Below are positions 38,633-50,152 of a stretch of 64,000 nt of DNA, one piece after another. The notes under the pieces are model-generated. The model worked only from the letters and a program-made list of their open reading frames with translations, did not search any database and was not told the DNA's origin. Numbering within the stretch: the first letter of the stretch is position 1; each line of letters begins with the position of its first letter. Source of the stretch: Strix aluco (taxonomy: Eukaryota; Chordata; Aves; Strigiformes; Strigidae); assembly GCF_031877795.1 (NCBI RefSeq), contig NC_133971.1, positions 1,474,501 to 1,538,500 on the forward strand, read 5' to 3'. The translations under genes and the position numbers were made by a program.

Positions 38633-39187
38633 TTAATTTTTACAGGACAAGGATAAATAAGAAAAATTAGAAAGAATTTGCTTTTCCATATGTTTTTGTT
38701 TAATGACAGATATTTATACTATCAGCTTTATGAAAGGATATTTACATATGTGGGCATAAGCCCTTCTCTAGGAAAAACTGCTTGCTGTACTGTTTTACTT
38801 TTGGGTCACTACCTCTGGAAACCAGAAAGAGAACTATGGTGTAAAACAGGTAGCAAAGATTTCCAGGACAGAAAACACAAAGTTTAACTTAGTGTAGATG
38901 ACACAGCACCCTCCTGAGGTGGTCAGAGGCTTCCAGATCTGTCAGACATCTAGAAGGCATTGGTATTGGAAAAATTTTAGCTAAAAAATGCACAGAATCA
39001 ATGTATCTGACTTCAGGTTCTAGTAGAGGGAAGTATCAACAACATGGCAGATATTAACATGAGGGCTTGTGTAGGGCTGTGAAATTTGTACTCTTTGGTC
39101 ACTGGAAAAAAAGTTATCCCAATACCGAGGGTTAACAGTCAAGATTCAAACAATGCAGCTTGTTTGGAAGGTAACTGTTACAAAGAT
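38633..39187 (-). other. SLF1: Probable SLF1 3' UTR
   Basis: AT-rich sequence follows the SLF1 stop on the minus strand. No AATAAA was found nearby. The variant ATTAAA occurs on the minus strand around 38699-38704 and again near 38633, giving a 3' UTR of roughly 500 bases. The true end needs transcript data. Confidence 0.45.
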
Positions 39188-39669
39188 TTAAGTAAAGAGC
39201 TGATATGCCTCTACCATAGTTTTCAGAGTTGCTAATAAAGCCTTCATCTGTTCTCCAGGGAAAAAACCTATGTTTGCAGATATTTCTGGAAGAAACTGTG
39301 GTAGCTTTTGAAAAGTTTCAAGCTCTCTAAAATATGTACCTACTAACCAATCTGCAGAAAATGCATTTTTCATCTTACAGTTATCACGTGCCATTACTGA
39401 AAGTACATTTGAACAAGCTACTTCTCTGAGAGTTAAAGTAAAGGGTGAAGACAGATTGTAAACTGAACAAAAATTCAGCAGCATCTTATTAAATAAAATC
39501 AACCACAGTTCTCCCTGCTGACGGCAAAAATCTTCTCTGCGTTCACAGAAGCTTTCAATGCTCTCTTCCAGATGAACAATGTTCAAAAGTTCTTGCTTTA
39601 CTGGTACAGACTCAACATAATCCAGTGGCGATTTTCCATGGGAGTCCCTCTGCTGTAGAAGGACTGGTC
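39188..39669 (-). CDS. SLF1: SLF1 terminal exon: last ankyrin remnant, C-terminal domain and stop
   Basis: The acceptor is TTTTCCCTGCAG on the minus strand. After the split glycine codon the exon reads PVLLQQRDSHGKSPLDYV, the degenerate last ankyrin repeat, then about 140 residues of helical C-terminal sequence. That sequence includes QQGELWLILFNKMLLNFCSV and FPGEQMKALLATLKTMVEAY, ends QLFT, and stops at TAA 39188-39190. The ankyrin part is close to mammalian SLF1 while the tail is much less conserved. SLF1 (also ANKRD32) works with SLF2 and RAD18 to bring the SMC5/6 complex to DNA crosslinks and stalled forks in the nucleus. Confidence 0.93.
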
Positions 39670-42163
39670 CTGCAGGGAAAATATAAACATTAATAATAAC
39701 AGCACATTAAATTTGGCAGCCAAACAAGATTTTGGTTTGTTTTTTGCCAGAAGCTAGATGTCTGTTTAAGTTCCTTTTTGTACTAAGTTATGTTGATGTA
39801 ACTGATGAGTTACACATTTGCAGTGCAATCTAGAACATGCAGACAGACCCTTTATAAGTTCCTTTATGATACTGTCTTAATTTTCTTCCCAGTTTTCCTA
39901 GGTTGAAAGCCAATTATTATATAGACATGGGAAAGTAATTCAAATATTGCCTATCCTAAAATTTCAAGTGACAATACAAAGAGTATGTAAAAATGTAATG
40001 TTATTACTGCTGTAAAATTCTACTATGTATTTTATAGACCAGGTTCTTTACCAACACTGACTCCAGATTAAAGGCACATTACTACGATGGTCTTTATTTT
40101 ACTTTTCTGGATGGTGTGTCAAACCTGGTCCCAGGCTATGTGGCAAGGTGAACTACTGAGGCAGGAATCCTAGTCTCCCCCAACAGCTGAGTTTCAAAAT
40201 TTGATCTTAACAGGCTTCTGAAACGCAAAAAGTAACTAATAAATAGGTTTAAAGTAAGTAAATGGGACACGTTTTACCGGTTCAGATGATACTACATTCT
40301 CTTGGTATTTCCCATTTATTAGTACAATGGAGCTATTAATATTTAAACAGTTTACAGGCACCTTGATAAGTTTAAGAACTGCCACAACAGTAAGAAAAAA
40401 TGAAGGCAGTTAACACACTGCAGGTGGTGTTTTGAATGCATCAGGAATCTTCTTACGTAAATTTGGGTTAGAATGCTGAAGTAATGATGCCATTTTAACT
40501 TGAATACATTTTCAGAGATATATTTTAATTACAAAAGGTAATTCACCACATTACATATCCATACTAGAGGTTTTCACTTTGCTGTGATTAAAGCTGTATT
40601 GCTTTACTCCATCACTGATTATGCAATATAATTAAATTTTGCAAGCTGAAGGTTTTCTAGAGAAAGAAAAGTGAAAAAAGTTTTTGCAGAGATGTGTTGG
40701 AAATTATTGAGCTGAGTAAATCCACACTGAATGGGTAACATGCTTTCTACCACAGTCTTGTCAGCTGTTTGACAGGCCAAAACCCAGAGTGTGACAAAGG
40801 CAAAGAGAAGGGTACGCGCAGCCTTATAGTTGCCAGAAAACCTTGATGAATGCAAGTGCAAGTAGAGCTCTTCCCCTAGGACAAGAGGATCATCCACTAC
40901 CTATTCTTCACAATAGCCCAGGAAAAATGCACATCTGTCAGCGCGATGCCATTTCCAATTGAGGAGCTGGGCTTACTACGATATTGGCTATTGCATCACT
41001 TAGACCGATTGAACTGAGCCCAGGTATTGGCTTGGCATGTCAGATACACGGCTCGGGAGATATATAAAACACCTGGGAGCCTCAGAACCGAAGCTCAGCA
41101 AACACTGAGGTAGGACTGCAGAGAAACGTATTGATTGCGAGCCGGTGCCTGCACAACAGGCACAGAAATAGCCTTTAGGGGGCAGGAGAAGACTGTAAAT
41201 ACAGAGGGTCCTATGCCAAGAATGAAATAAAATTTTGTTTCTCTACCTTAATTAAGTAATAGGCCATCTAAATACAGTGCACTCTTCTGCCTCGTGGCTA
41301 CACGCAGAATGAAAATTTTATTGAAAAAATCTGGACTCGGCATATAACGCGCAGAAATTAAACTGACACAGTAGGTCAGTGGTAAGGATATCGAAAATAC
41401 TCATTTTAGCAAATGAATTAAAAGAAGGAAGAGTTGATATCCAAGACCATTCTTTGCAGTTGCTTTTAAAAAAACACGCTAAGTTAATTACATTGATACC
41501 GTATATTTCAAGACAAGATACAAGTTCCCTGTCACTGAACAAAAAATATTGTTCAAAACATTTATCATGTGTCTGCCTAAGGGGCGATGTATCTTTTTTT
41601 AGAAACTAAGGCATCCCTCCCACTATTATCCTTAAACAGCAGTTATCGCGATTACAATATAGATTCCTTTCTTAAACTAATTACCAAGCTAATTGTGTTC
41701 TTCAAAGACCATCACATTAATTTTCATAAATGCTGAACAAATTTATGTTGAAATACATGATTATATAGAGATTTACTGATCTATTTTTGCATCATGGTAA
41801 AAATAGATCCAAACAAAAGTAAATCCTTAGCTTTGCTTGGTGACTAGGTAATCTTTATCTTCATTAATGAGTTTGGAGAATATAGTTACAATGCATATGG
41901 TGTAAAATGCAGAATAAAAACATTACCATATTGGAAAAAAATGTGAAAATCCTGGTTAATTTCATATTCAGCTGATCAAGATAAGTGTGAAAACAGTATT
42001 ATTTTTATTGTGACCAAAACAGCTTGGCTTAAAAATGTTTTAAAATAAATATTTCAAAATAACATTGTATTTTAAGCAACCATTAAGAAAAACACCACGA
42101 ACTTCATATGGGCTCGGAACAGTGGATAATTTCCCTAAACCAGTTTAGCATAAATGCACTCAC
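39670..42163 (-). other. SLF1: SLF1 last intron, with a promoter-like block
   Basis: A 2.5-kb intron. A promoter- or LTR-like segment lies at about 40950-41250 (separate entry), and a 92-codon open frame on the minus strand (40897 down to 40619) lies beside it. That frame has no recognised domain and cannot be joined to the preceding SLF1 exon through the obvious AG without a stop. The rest is AT-rich, with nothing recognised. Confidence 0.6.
40950..41250 (+). promoter_or_regulatory. Promoter- or LTR-like block in the SLF1 last intron
   Basis: On the plus strand, two ATTGG (inverted CCAAT) motifs at about 40983 and 41026 precede TATATAAAA at 41061. A predicted start near 41092 follows, then AATAAA at 41226-41231 in a T-rich tail. 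Several CpGs lie in an otherwise CpG-poor intron. A GAG|GTAGGA donor-like site occurs at 41109-41115. The promoter followed within about 135 bases by a poly(A) signal is the order of a small solo LTR. I cannot define TG/CA ends or a target duplication, so a genuine cryptic promoter remains possible. It is antisense to SLF1. Confidence 0.4.
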
Positions 42164-42346
42164 CCCCACGCTGAAGTAGCAGCTTGCCAATTTCTACATG
42201 TCCATTTGACAGTGCATCATGCAAAGGAGTCGCCCCGTCCACTTGAGTGAGCAGGTCTACCTCTGGACAACGTTGCAAAATTTCACGGACACACACTGTG
42301 CTGCCATGGTTACAGGCTTCATGCAAAGGCGTCCAGCCATCATAGT
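42164..42346 (-). CDS. SLF1: SLF1 exon: central ankyrin repeats
   Basis: This exon encodes 61 residues with two clear ankyrin repeats: DGWTPLHEACNHGSTVC with REILQRCPEVDLLTQ, then DGATPLHDALSNGHVEIGKL and LLQRGG. The acceptor is TTTATAATTCAG and the donor GTGAGT. Both split codons (G|AC and G|GA) join correctly to the neighbours. Ankyrin repeats of this type in TONSL and BARD1 read unmethylated histone H4 lysine 20. SLF1 has been grouped with them, but I cannot verify binding residues here. Confidence 0.96.
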
Positions 42347-42735
42347 CTGAATTATAAATCAAGGGAAGTTTTAAAACAGCAGAAGTAGTACTAAAACGTT
42401 AATAATGTAATTCGTCAGACAGCAAAACACTTTATTTTTTAGTACTCGTCAAGGCACAGCGGCAGCTTCTGATTTCAAAACAAGAAATTCTATTCTAAAA
42501 ACATGTGAAAAAAACTAAATAGCATTTTAAAAAATCCATAGAAAACCTGATGTTAAAACACACTTTAGTTACAAATTAACCTTTCCTCAATGTTTGCTAT
42601 AAAGTCCTCATTTTGTGTTGTTTAAAATTACACGGTTTTCATAGCATAAATACAGACTTTATTGCCAAACAGGTATTAATACAGTTCTTTATCTGGCTTA
42701 AATTCTTAGTTCTGTAGAGAAAATGAGTAACTTAC
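42347..42735 (-). other. SLF1: SLF1 intron
   Basis: A short AT-rich intron between two ankyrin exons, with nothing else recognised. Confidence 0.85.
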
Positions 42736-42828
42736 CTTTAGCATTAACGTCTGTTCCAGGGATAGAGAGAAGCTGAATCAATCTCTCCACTTTGTTACTT
42801 ATGCAAGCTTTATGCAGGGCTGTCTCTC
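42736..42828 (-). CDS. SLF1: SLF1 exon: first ankyrin repeat
   Basis: This exon encodes, after the split glycine codon, ETALHKACISNKVERLIQLL and then SIPGTDVNAKD. It is one canonical ankyrin repeat with the T-A-L-H motif. The acceptor is TTTTTATGGTAG, with only a modest pyrimidine tract, and the donor is GTAAGT. The exon is 93 bases, so skipping it would keep the frame and remove one repeat. Confidence 0.95.
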
Positions 42829-43405
42829 CTACCATAAAAAATTAATAGATTACACTAGACTAGGCAAGATAGCAACTAAAGAAAATAATCAAAGTGCCTG
42901 GAACTAGGAGACCTGGCTATATGCCAGAAAATTCAATAATGAGTAAGATTTTCCTTTATCCTGTTTAACCATCTTTTAAGAAAATTCAAAAAAACCCACA
43001 GAGCTTCTGTTCCACCAGAGATCCAGCAATGAAATTGTATTGCAAACGGTTTAACACAGGAATTATCTCCCCCCAGTTCAAGGTTTAAAGCTTCAATCAC
43101 ACTATAAAAGCACCAAGTGATCACAGAACACCAAAAATACTGGGTTTTGAAGCAATAAAACTTTAGAGTGCAGTTGCCCTCCCTTAAATTTATTCATGAA
43201 CCTACGTTAAAATGTATGGTTCTTTTTACACAGCATTTATAGCTTAATTCAAATGAATGTTTCTGGCTAGGCACGAGTGCCTCTACACACTCAACTATAA
43301 TTCAGAACTTCAAATCCGTTAACAGATGGTTTGCTGTTTCTCAATAGGCTGTCTGACTTGGCTACAGTAGCAAGGGAGGGGGAAAGAGAAATAAATGAAG
43401 GGGTC

Positions 43406-43462
<57 letters not shown>

Positions 43463-44849
43463 TAATAATAATACAACAACAGTAAAAGAAAATCTTCTGG
43501 AAACAAAAAATCCCAAGCCTTAGTATCGTGTAAAGCTGAAGTAAGTGTGAAAAATTGAACAGCAAGCAACTGAGAACTGCTGCTTATACGTAAAGACACC
43601 ATTAGTTTCTGCATGATAGAAACTTCAGACCCATTCTAAACACGGGTTTGCTTTCACTAAATGATTAGGTTTGAACAAGAGCCAGAGGAAAATCCTGATG
43701 CCAGGTGAAAGATGATGCAACAAACATCTTAGAAATGAAAAATATCTCAGGCTAAATCTCTCAGCCTTTGCGATAAGATTTACATGGTATATTTTGTTAT
43801 ATTAATACCTTCACTATGTAAATCTGTCAGCTCCATACTCATTCTTTCAACAGAAGATACTACTTACAATTTTGGCAGGGGAAGAATAGAAAAAAAGCAA
43901 TTTTTTTCTCCCCCTAGTCCTTCAGCTCACTTTCCTTTGTAGAAGTCAGCATGTAATAATTCACATCAATTTTACTTGCAAAAGCAATAAAGAGAAAGGG
44001 AACCAATTTTAAAAATGCATGGTCTGGCTCTGTTACTGAAGCTCTCTTAAATCCCAAAAGACGGTGAGGTTTTTTTTGTCCTTCAGTGTTTGTGATACAA
44101 TTCTGGTTTTAATTTTTTGAACAATCCCAGCTTGCTTTTGCCGTTTTTTCTAAGCTTTCTCCGGGGTGTCATGTTAATATAGTTGTGTTTTAAGTGATGT
44201 AGGTAAATTTCTGATGATGAAGATGACAAAAAGTAGTTCCAGCAAGTAACTCTGTTCAGGTAAAGGCTCATGTAAAGTACGATTTATTAAATTTGTGTAA
44301 TAAGTAGGAACTGAATGAATTACTGAAGTGCTGTTTTATTCCTTAGGTACTTGGGTTCCAGTATAGCTAAGACAAAAGCCAAATGCCTTTCATAGTCTGG
44401 GCTGAATGCCTGGAAGAAAACAGTCCATATGCTTAACACAGCTATGTAACATAGCATACTCCTCAGTCTTTGTTCACAAAATGTCTAGGACTGAAAGAGA
44501 TGAAGACTGAATTATACTTTCAAATCAGAAGACGTTGATCCTACCAAGCACAGGTTGAGGTGGATTAGCAAAGTAAGGCAGGCAAGACTGGAATGAGCTC
44601 ACACAAGCTGTACACTGTATTTAATATCTGGGAGGGGGAGGGGAATGAAGAAGGCAGCTTTATTCCACCATATATACAATTCTTCCTTTTAAATAGACAT
44701 TGGGAAAAAGAAACACAAACCATAAGAAAATAATTCTTGGGCATAAGCCATCATTTTAGTTCAGCATTCATCAGGACAAGATTTTTAAACCTGACACTGT
44801 CGATTCTAACCATATAGAGTTCTTAACATAAATTAGATACATAGAATAC
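42829..44849 (-). other. SLF1: SLF1 intron, with AAT microsatellite
   Basis: This 2-kb intron carries a long AAT microsatellite at 43406-43474. The minus-strand open frames over the microsatellite are low-complexity artefacts. Confidence 0.8.
43406..43474. repeat. (AAT)n microsatellite, about 69 bp
   Basis: About 17 uninterrupted AAT units lie from 43406, then one shortened AAAT step at 43456-43461, then five more units. It is likely highly polymorphic in length. Confidence 0.97.
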
Positions 44850-44980
44850 CTTTAATGTTTCTCCTGCAAAAATGTACATCTTCAGGCAAAAGGTAGCAGT
44901 TCTCTTTGCCACATGCAGCCTCAACTTTTGGTTTTGGTCTAAGCTTCATGAATGAAGAGTGCTTATTAAAGCTTAAGTCA
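44850..44980 (-). CDS. SLF1: SLF1 exon: linker before the ankyrin repeats
   Basis: This exon encodes, from the split codon CC|T, DLSFNKHSSFMKLRPKPKVE, then a variable lysine- and cysteine-containing linker, then VHFCRRNIK before the split glycine of GETALH. The acceptor is CTCTTTTCAG and the donor GTATTC, the weakest donor of the gene. The linker is one of the fastest-changing parts of SLF1, and the flanking motifs fix the assignment. Confidence 0.92.
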
Positions 44981-45478
44981 CTGAAAAGAGAGCAAAGGTG
45001 ACACATCTGAAATCACTATTTCATATTTTAAGATAATGAATATGTACTTAACGCTTTTAAATGTGTATATACAGCATACTTAGATCTATCCATTTCAGAG
45101 TTATTTCTGAAATGTCTTAATTACATAATTTCTATGTCATTTAATTATAACTGTATTTAAAACAGTAATAAAATTAAATTACCCACAATTAAACTTTCTT
45201 TAAAGGTAATTCTATGAACGGTTCAACACTTCTATGTACCCTTTAAATCTAACACTGGGAAAATATAACTACATCAGTCTGCATATACACTGAGAGGGAG
45301 GATGGGGAGAAAGGGGGAACCCCAGCCCAGAGGTGTTACAGGTTTACAATGGAGCTTTCTGTCAGTTGCAGTAATTTGTAGACAACAAAACGGGTCATAT
45401 AAAGTTCAAGAAATGTGTTGGGTCAGAAGCTGTCCCCCAAAGCAGAATAAAACTGGTGATGTTATAGGTATTACTCAC
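44981..45478 (-). other. SLF1: SLF1 intron
   Basis: A 0.5-kb intron with nothing recognised apart from splice sites. Confidence 0.8.
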
Positions 45479-45648
45479 GGTAGATCAGGCAGCACTTTGA
45501 CTTGGTTCTGCTTATTGCCATTTAGCATCTGTAATGTCCTTTGAGACTCGGGACACGGCCATTGCCCTATTTTCTTTGCCATTGCTTTGTCTATCTTTCT
45601 TGTCTCATGCATCCCTACCTCTCGCAAAGCAGATGAATAGGAACAGAC
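45479..45648 (-). CDS. SLF1: SLF1 exon: middle region
   Basis: This exon encodes 56 residues plus two bases, starting VCSYSSALREVGMHE and including KKIGQWPCPESQRTLQMLN and QVKVLPDLP. It matches the SLF1 region where mammals have KKIGQRPC and SQRTLLMLNG. The acceptor is TTTTGCAACAG and the donor GTGAGT. It starts in phase 0 and ends with the split proline codon CC|T. Confidence 0.95.
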
Positions 45649-47624
45649 CTGTTGCAAAAGGAACATTTTCAATGACTTTGTATACAGTAAATTAAAATGC
45701 AGTCATTTTCTTCTGTTGCACTTCATGCAAAGCAGTCATCCACCACCCCCTGCTCGCTGTATCTAAGTTTTTAAAAATATGATCCTTAAATGACTGCATA
45801 TATAGATTGTTTAAAGTTGTCTTCTGCAATCTTTTTTTATGTTCTTGTAATTCACTCTTTATGCTGGCCTCAGAGGTGAGTGGATTGTGTCTGAGCCAGA
45901 AAGTGGGAGATTCTAGATCTTTCTCTTGGGTTTTTGGTAGCTGGGAAAATTTTGATCGCTTTAGCTGGACATAAGACTGAAGTAAAGCTAATTGATTCTC
46001 AGGTACTTAATTAAAGTATTTACAAGCTTCCTGCTCCAACCCAGGGAGCAATTTGGTAAATACTCACTCCTTCATCTCTTCTAAGATGATGTGTTGGATT
46101 AAGCCTTTGAGCCTTGCGAAGGCAATAAGCTAGTTATCTCTTAGGTGCTCTCTCATTATTAGGGTGGCTTTGGATGTTGTAGATATTTTGGTTTCTTTTG
46201 AGTAATACAGACCTTCTAACCCACCTATACTGCTCATTTTAAAAAGTCATATAAGTTTCTGCAGTTTGGCAGAAGTATAGGCAAAAGCCCAGTGAGGGGA
46301 CTCATTCAATGGTTACACGATGATTATATCTGAAGTAAGATATTGAAGAAGGCTGTGAGTATCTAGCAGATCACTGAAGATTCTGCAGGCAACGTGCAAC
46401 GGGTGAGGGACACCTTACTTGCAACCTCCACTGTACATGTACCACCAGAGAGTAGGAGATCACTATTTGAACCCATAGAAGAGCCTAGCTGATAAGATGC
46501 TGCATGAAAAGAGCAGGCAAAATTGGATGATAGTTAATATTTATTGTACGGAACGAGAAAGGAGGCATAGTAATGCTAAGGAAAGCCACAAAAAGCACAT
46601 GAACTTGTTTCAAGCACTACCAAAATTTACATTTAAGTAGTTGCAGAGAGTGATCAGTAGTCATGGCAATACTAAAAATAGCAATTGCTGCTGCATATGT
46701 GTTGGCAACATACATTAAATATTAGATATATAGTTGGTTTACTTTTAAAATTCTGACAGTCTTTTGTTCGAGCTCTGTTTAAACACAATGTATTAATAAA
46801 CAATGATCTCTGTTCACAACAAACTCCTGTAAAATTCAGGAAAACTTATGTATGGAAAATGTATAAAGGTGTAAATTTGTTTTCCTTCAACTCTACCTGC
46901 AGAATTTTAGGACATACAGAACAGTTATGGATTCTATATTCTATATTCTGTCTAGTCGTTGGTGTTAAGGTTACTGAAATGAGGCTCTAAGCTAGGGCAC
47001 GTCATTACTGTGAGATCTCCCTGATTTGCCTGCATCCTGCCAGCAGCCGTGGTTTTGAGAATTTCTTTCACAGCTTTCATCATCTATTTCCTCACCAACT
47101 ATCACAAATTGTGATCTGAAGGCAGGAAAAGATTTGCAAGTAGGGGAAAGTTTTTAAGAGGAGAAATTCACAGGAATACAGTGTGGTCCAGAATCATAAA
47201 ATCTTGTATATAACAAATGCTTGGGGGCAGTAGAATAATAGACTGTCACCTTTTCAAAAAAAACTGAAGGAAAAGATAACCCAGGAAAACCACATTATAT
47301 TTGGCATTTTCCTTAATTACAAATGTAACATTGCAATAAAGTATTTACATCAGAGATCATTTCAAAAAGCTTAAATTGTGACTTTTCATGTCAACTGCAT
47401 GTAAACAGATTAATCAGGTGCTAAAAATTCTCTGGCAAGAAAAATCTTACCATTGGTCTGAACCCAGATCTTGGGCAAAGAGAAACTTAAATGCAGTAGA
47501 GTCTATCTACAGGTGGAAGTCAACAGATGCAACAAGCATGACCTCAGACCACAAAAATAAAGATCTTTTCCAAGACTTTCGTTAATGCAATTACTTTGTG
47601 ATAGGTTATTAAGGAGTTACTTAC
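45649..47624 (-). other. SLF1: SLF1 intron
   Basis: A 2-kb AT-rich intron. No repeat family or additional exon is recognised. Confidence 0.75.
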
Positions 47625-47770
47625 TATCTTCTGAAGAGAAAGAGGTTCTGTAGAAATAGTTATATTCCTCTGTAAACACATTTTTTTAAAAACTGCTTCT
47701 GCGACAAACATTTGAAGCCAGGGGGATGGTATGGAACAAACGAACATTTTTAATTCATCTATAGAAAAAG
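47625..47770 (-). CDS. SLF1: SLF1 exon: middle region
   Basis: This exon encodes, after the split alanine codon, FSIDELKMFVCSIPSPWLQM then FVAEAVFKKMCLQ and EPLSLQKI. The WLQMFVAEAVFKK core is nearly identical to mammalian SLF1. The acceptor is TTTTGTCCAG, behind a run of ten C on the minus strand, and the donor is GTAAGT. It ends in phase 0. Confidence 0.96.
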
Positions 47771-50004
47771 CTGGACAAAAGCAAAGGGGGGGGGGAAGAA
47801 CTTTAAAATAAGAATATCCAAACCTGTACATCTAGAGTTATCTAGAAGATAGCTCTTCCAGACTTTTTTTTTCTGCTGTTGCAGAAAAATTCTCCATGAG
47901 AATTACTAAAAACAATCACATTAAAAAAGATTTTATCCATCATCTGACAATAGGACCAGCTTCTAGGAAAATGGTCAAAAGATTTTAAAACTCAAAGCAC
48001 CACTTTTTATGTGAAACTTTTTTTTAAAAACACTCTAAATACAGTCTTAGGAAAGTTACACCTTGATTTTGGGAATGAAATTATTTATTTGGCAAGTTAT
48101 GCAAGTGATCATCCTTAAAATTTGTAATTGACAAAATACAAGCACAATTCAGATAAAATGTATAAATATGTGAAGAAATCTGCAAGTAATGCAGGGTGAC
48201 TTCAAATTCTACATTAAGTGACTGTAAACAAATTTCAACCCCACTCAGATGTACCAAACAGTTCATACTGTTTAAAAAAACAAACAACAGACAGTGGCAG
48301 AACAATATAGATCTGTATCTATCTCTATATATATCAGGGATATGTCTGGCCCAGCTTTTTTTTGGAAAAGGAGACAGGATGACTGATTCTTCTTAGGGTG
48401 ATTATTTGTATTTTGATTCTAGTAAAATAATTTTGTCAAAATAGCAACTGAAACAGGTGGAAAGCAAGGTCTGCCATGAGGAAAAAAGTCTTTACCGTGT
48501 TGAGGGAATATTCTGTTCTGCTAAGAAGTGCTTATACATTAACTGATCTGTAGAATCACGCAAAGCATAAACACAGTTTTGAGAGTACAGATGTTTTCTG
48601 CTCTAAGAGAGACAGAATTTAGAACAACTCTGCAGCAGTTTTTTGGGCCTTAAGTGCTGTGGAATGAACCAAGCAGCAGTGATCACCAATAGGTCAAAGA
48701 ATCTTTACTCTTTATAACCAGACTGTGAATGCTGTTCTCCTGAATGCTCTCCATGGAGGAGAGCACAGAATGTGTAATTTTCCATTTGTGTACAGGAAAG
48801 TAAGTCTTATAGAAATATATATCCAAGATTCTCTCTATTATATGAAAGCTAGAAACTCTTTTGGAGAGGTGGCAATCGTAGTAGATGCTAAAAGCTCCAT
48901 TGATTTAAATACTATAAAGTTCCAACTGATTTGGCCTTCAAAGATCTAAGGCAGGTTGTAACAGTTTTGAAGATTTGCTTTCTGTTAAGACTGGAGTGGA
49001 ACCATTTGTCTAGAGACTAAGATTTTAGTGTAGTTTTTTTCAGGATAGTTCTTTTCAAGTGTCCAGGTAGAAGAGGGCAGATACACTTTAAATGAAGCCT
49101 ATGTACACGAATCTCTAGAGAAAATGGTGACTGAAACCACGATATCCATACAGGTGTACACCTGAGTTACAGTTTTCCCACTGTTTCCTAATAGAGGAAA
49201 AAAGAAAAAAAAAAAAAAAAAAGAGCAGCTTTGGTGAGAATTCAGTTTGAGAATGAAATTAAAAACATTCAGTAGTTTTCTTGAGAACATTTTTTTGGCC
49301 TTTTCAGTTCCTCATCCCCTAGTTGCTAAAACGACCAATACCTCAACGACATTCCATGCTAAATGCTAAGTTGTGACATTTCTCTTATCTAGTATATTTA
49401 ATAAACAGGAACAATAGTGGTTCACGGGACAAATTGGAATTTCCCCCCACCCCCAAAATAAAGTCCATTAAGTCTAAGGATTTGGAATGAGACACTGAAA
49501 TATTTCATTTGAAATCTGTATGGGTCACAGAGTTCAGCATAGCTTTTGGACTTATGGCTGAAGTGTTTTTAGCAAACAAGATCAAGTTTGTGGAGTGAAA
49601 AATTTCACCTGAGAATTGGCCTGAGCTAAGGTGTCTCCAGTTGCCTCTCTGAAGTTATGGTTACTATGACATGCCTAAAGCTTGTCCTAAACTGACAGGA
49701 GAGCTTCCAAGATTTTTTTTTTTCTTCTTCACACTGTGTAGCCTTGCTTTTGCACTAACACTTCTTGAGATTTATTTAGAGGGATTTTAATAAGAAGGCC
49801 TGTTCTATTTGGTCTTTGCTTGGGATGGACAGACAGACAGACTCATACACCCAACAGGAGTTTCCTGCACGCATACACATCACACTGTAAGACTGCACAG
49901 CTGCAACAGAAGGTAAAATACAACTTGAAAGCAAACTGAGGGGTTTGGGTTAGGACTTCAGTGTACCTGCTTACAAGACTCTGAGAGGCCTTTCAAACAC
50001 TCAC
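47771..50004 (-). other. SLF1: SLF1 intron
   Basis: A 2.2-kb intron with a poly-A run on the plus strand at about 49205-49222. No supported exon or named repeat. Confidence 0.75.
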
Positions 50005-50152
50005 CATCGCATGAAATGGCAAGGTGCTGTGCCAAATCATCGGCTATTTGATGAAACGTGTTTCTGTTCATAAGCAAACTTGAGATGATCCAATATTCCA
50101 CTACTGTTCCAAGAATTGCGTTTAACAGACCAGTTACTTCACATCTGAAAGC
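50005..50152 (-). CDS. SLF1: SLF1 exon: middle region
   Basis: This exon encodes AFRCEVTGLLNAILGTVVEY, then WIISSLLMNRNTFHQIADDL and AQHLAISCD before the split alanine G|CT. Mammalian SLF1 has the same pattern of a helix ending in DYW and a DDLxxxxxLSCDxF motif. The acceptor is ATTTAG with a short tract and the donor is GTGAGT. It starts in phase 0. Confidence 0.93.

Noticed and set aside
40619..40897. 92-codon minus-strand frame in the last SLF1 intron, considered as an alternative terminal exon or retrocopy.
   Set aside because: Joining it from the preceding SLF1 exon through the nearest AG gives an immediate stop, and no domain is recognisable. Kept only as context for the promoter-like block.
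43291..43614. Minus-strand frames with long Leu or Ile runs.
   Set aside because: They translate the AAT microsatellite.
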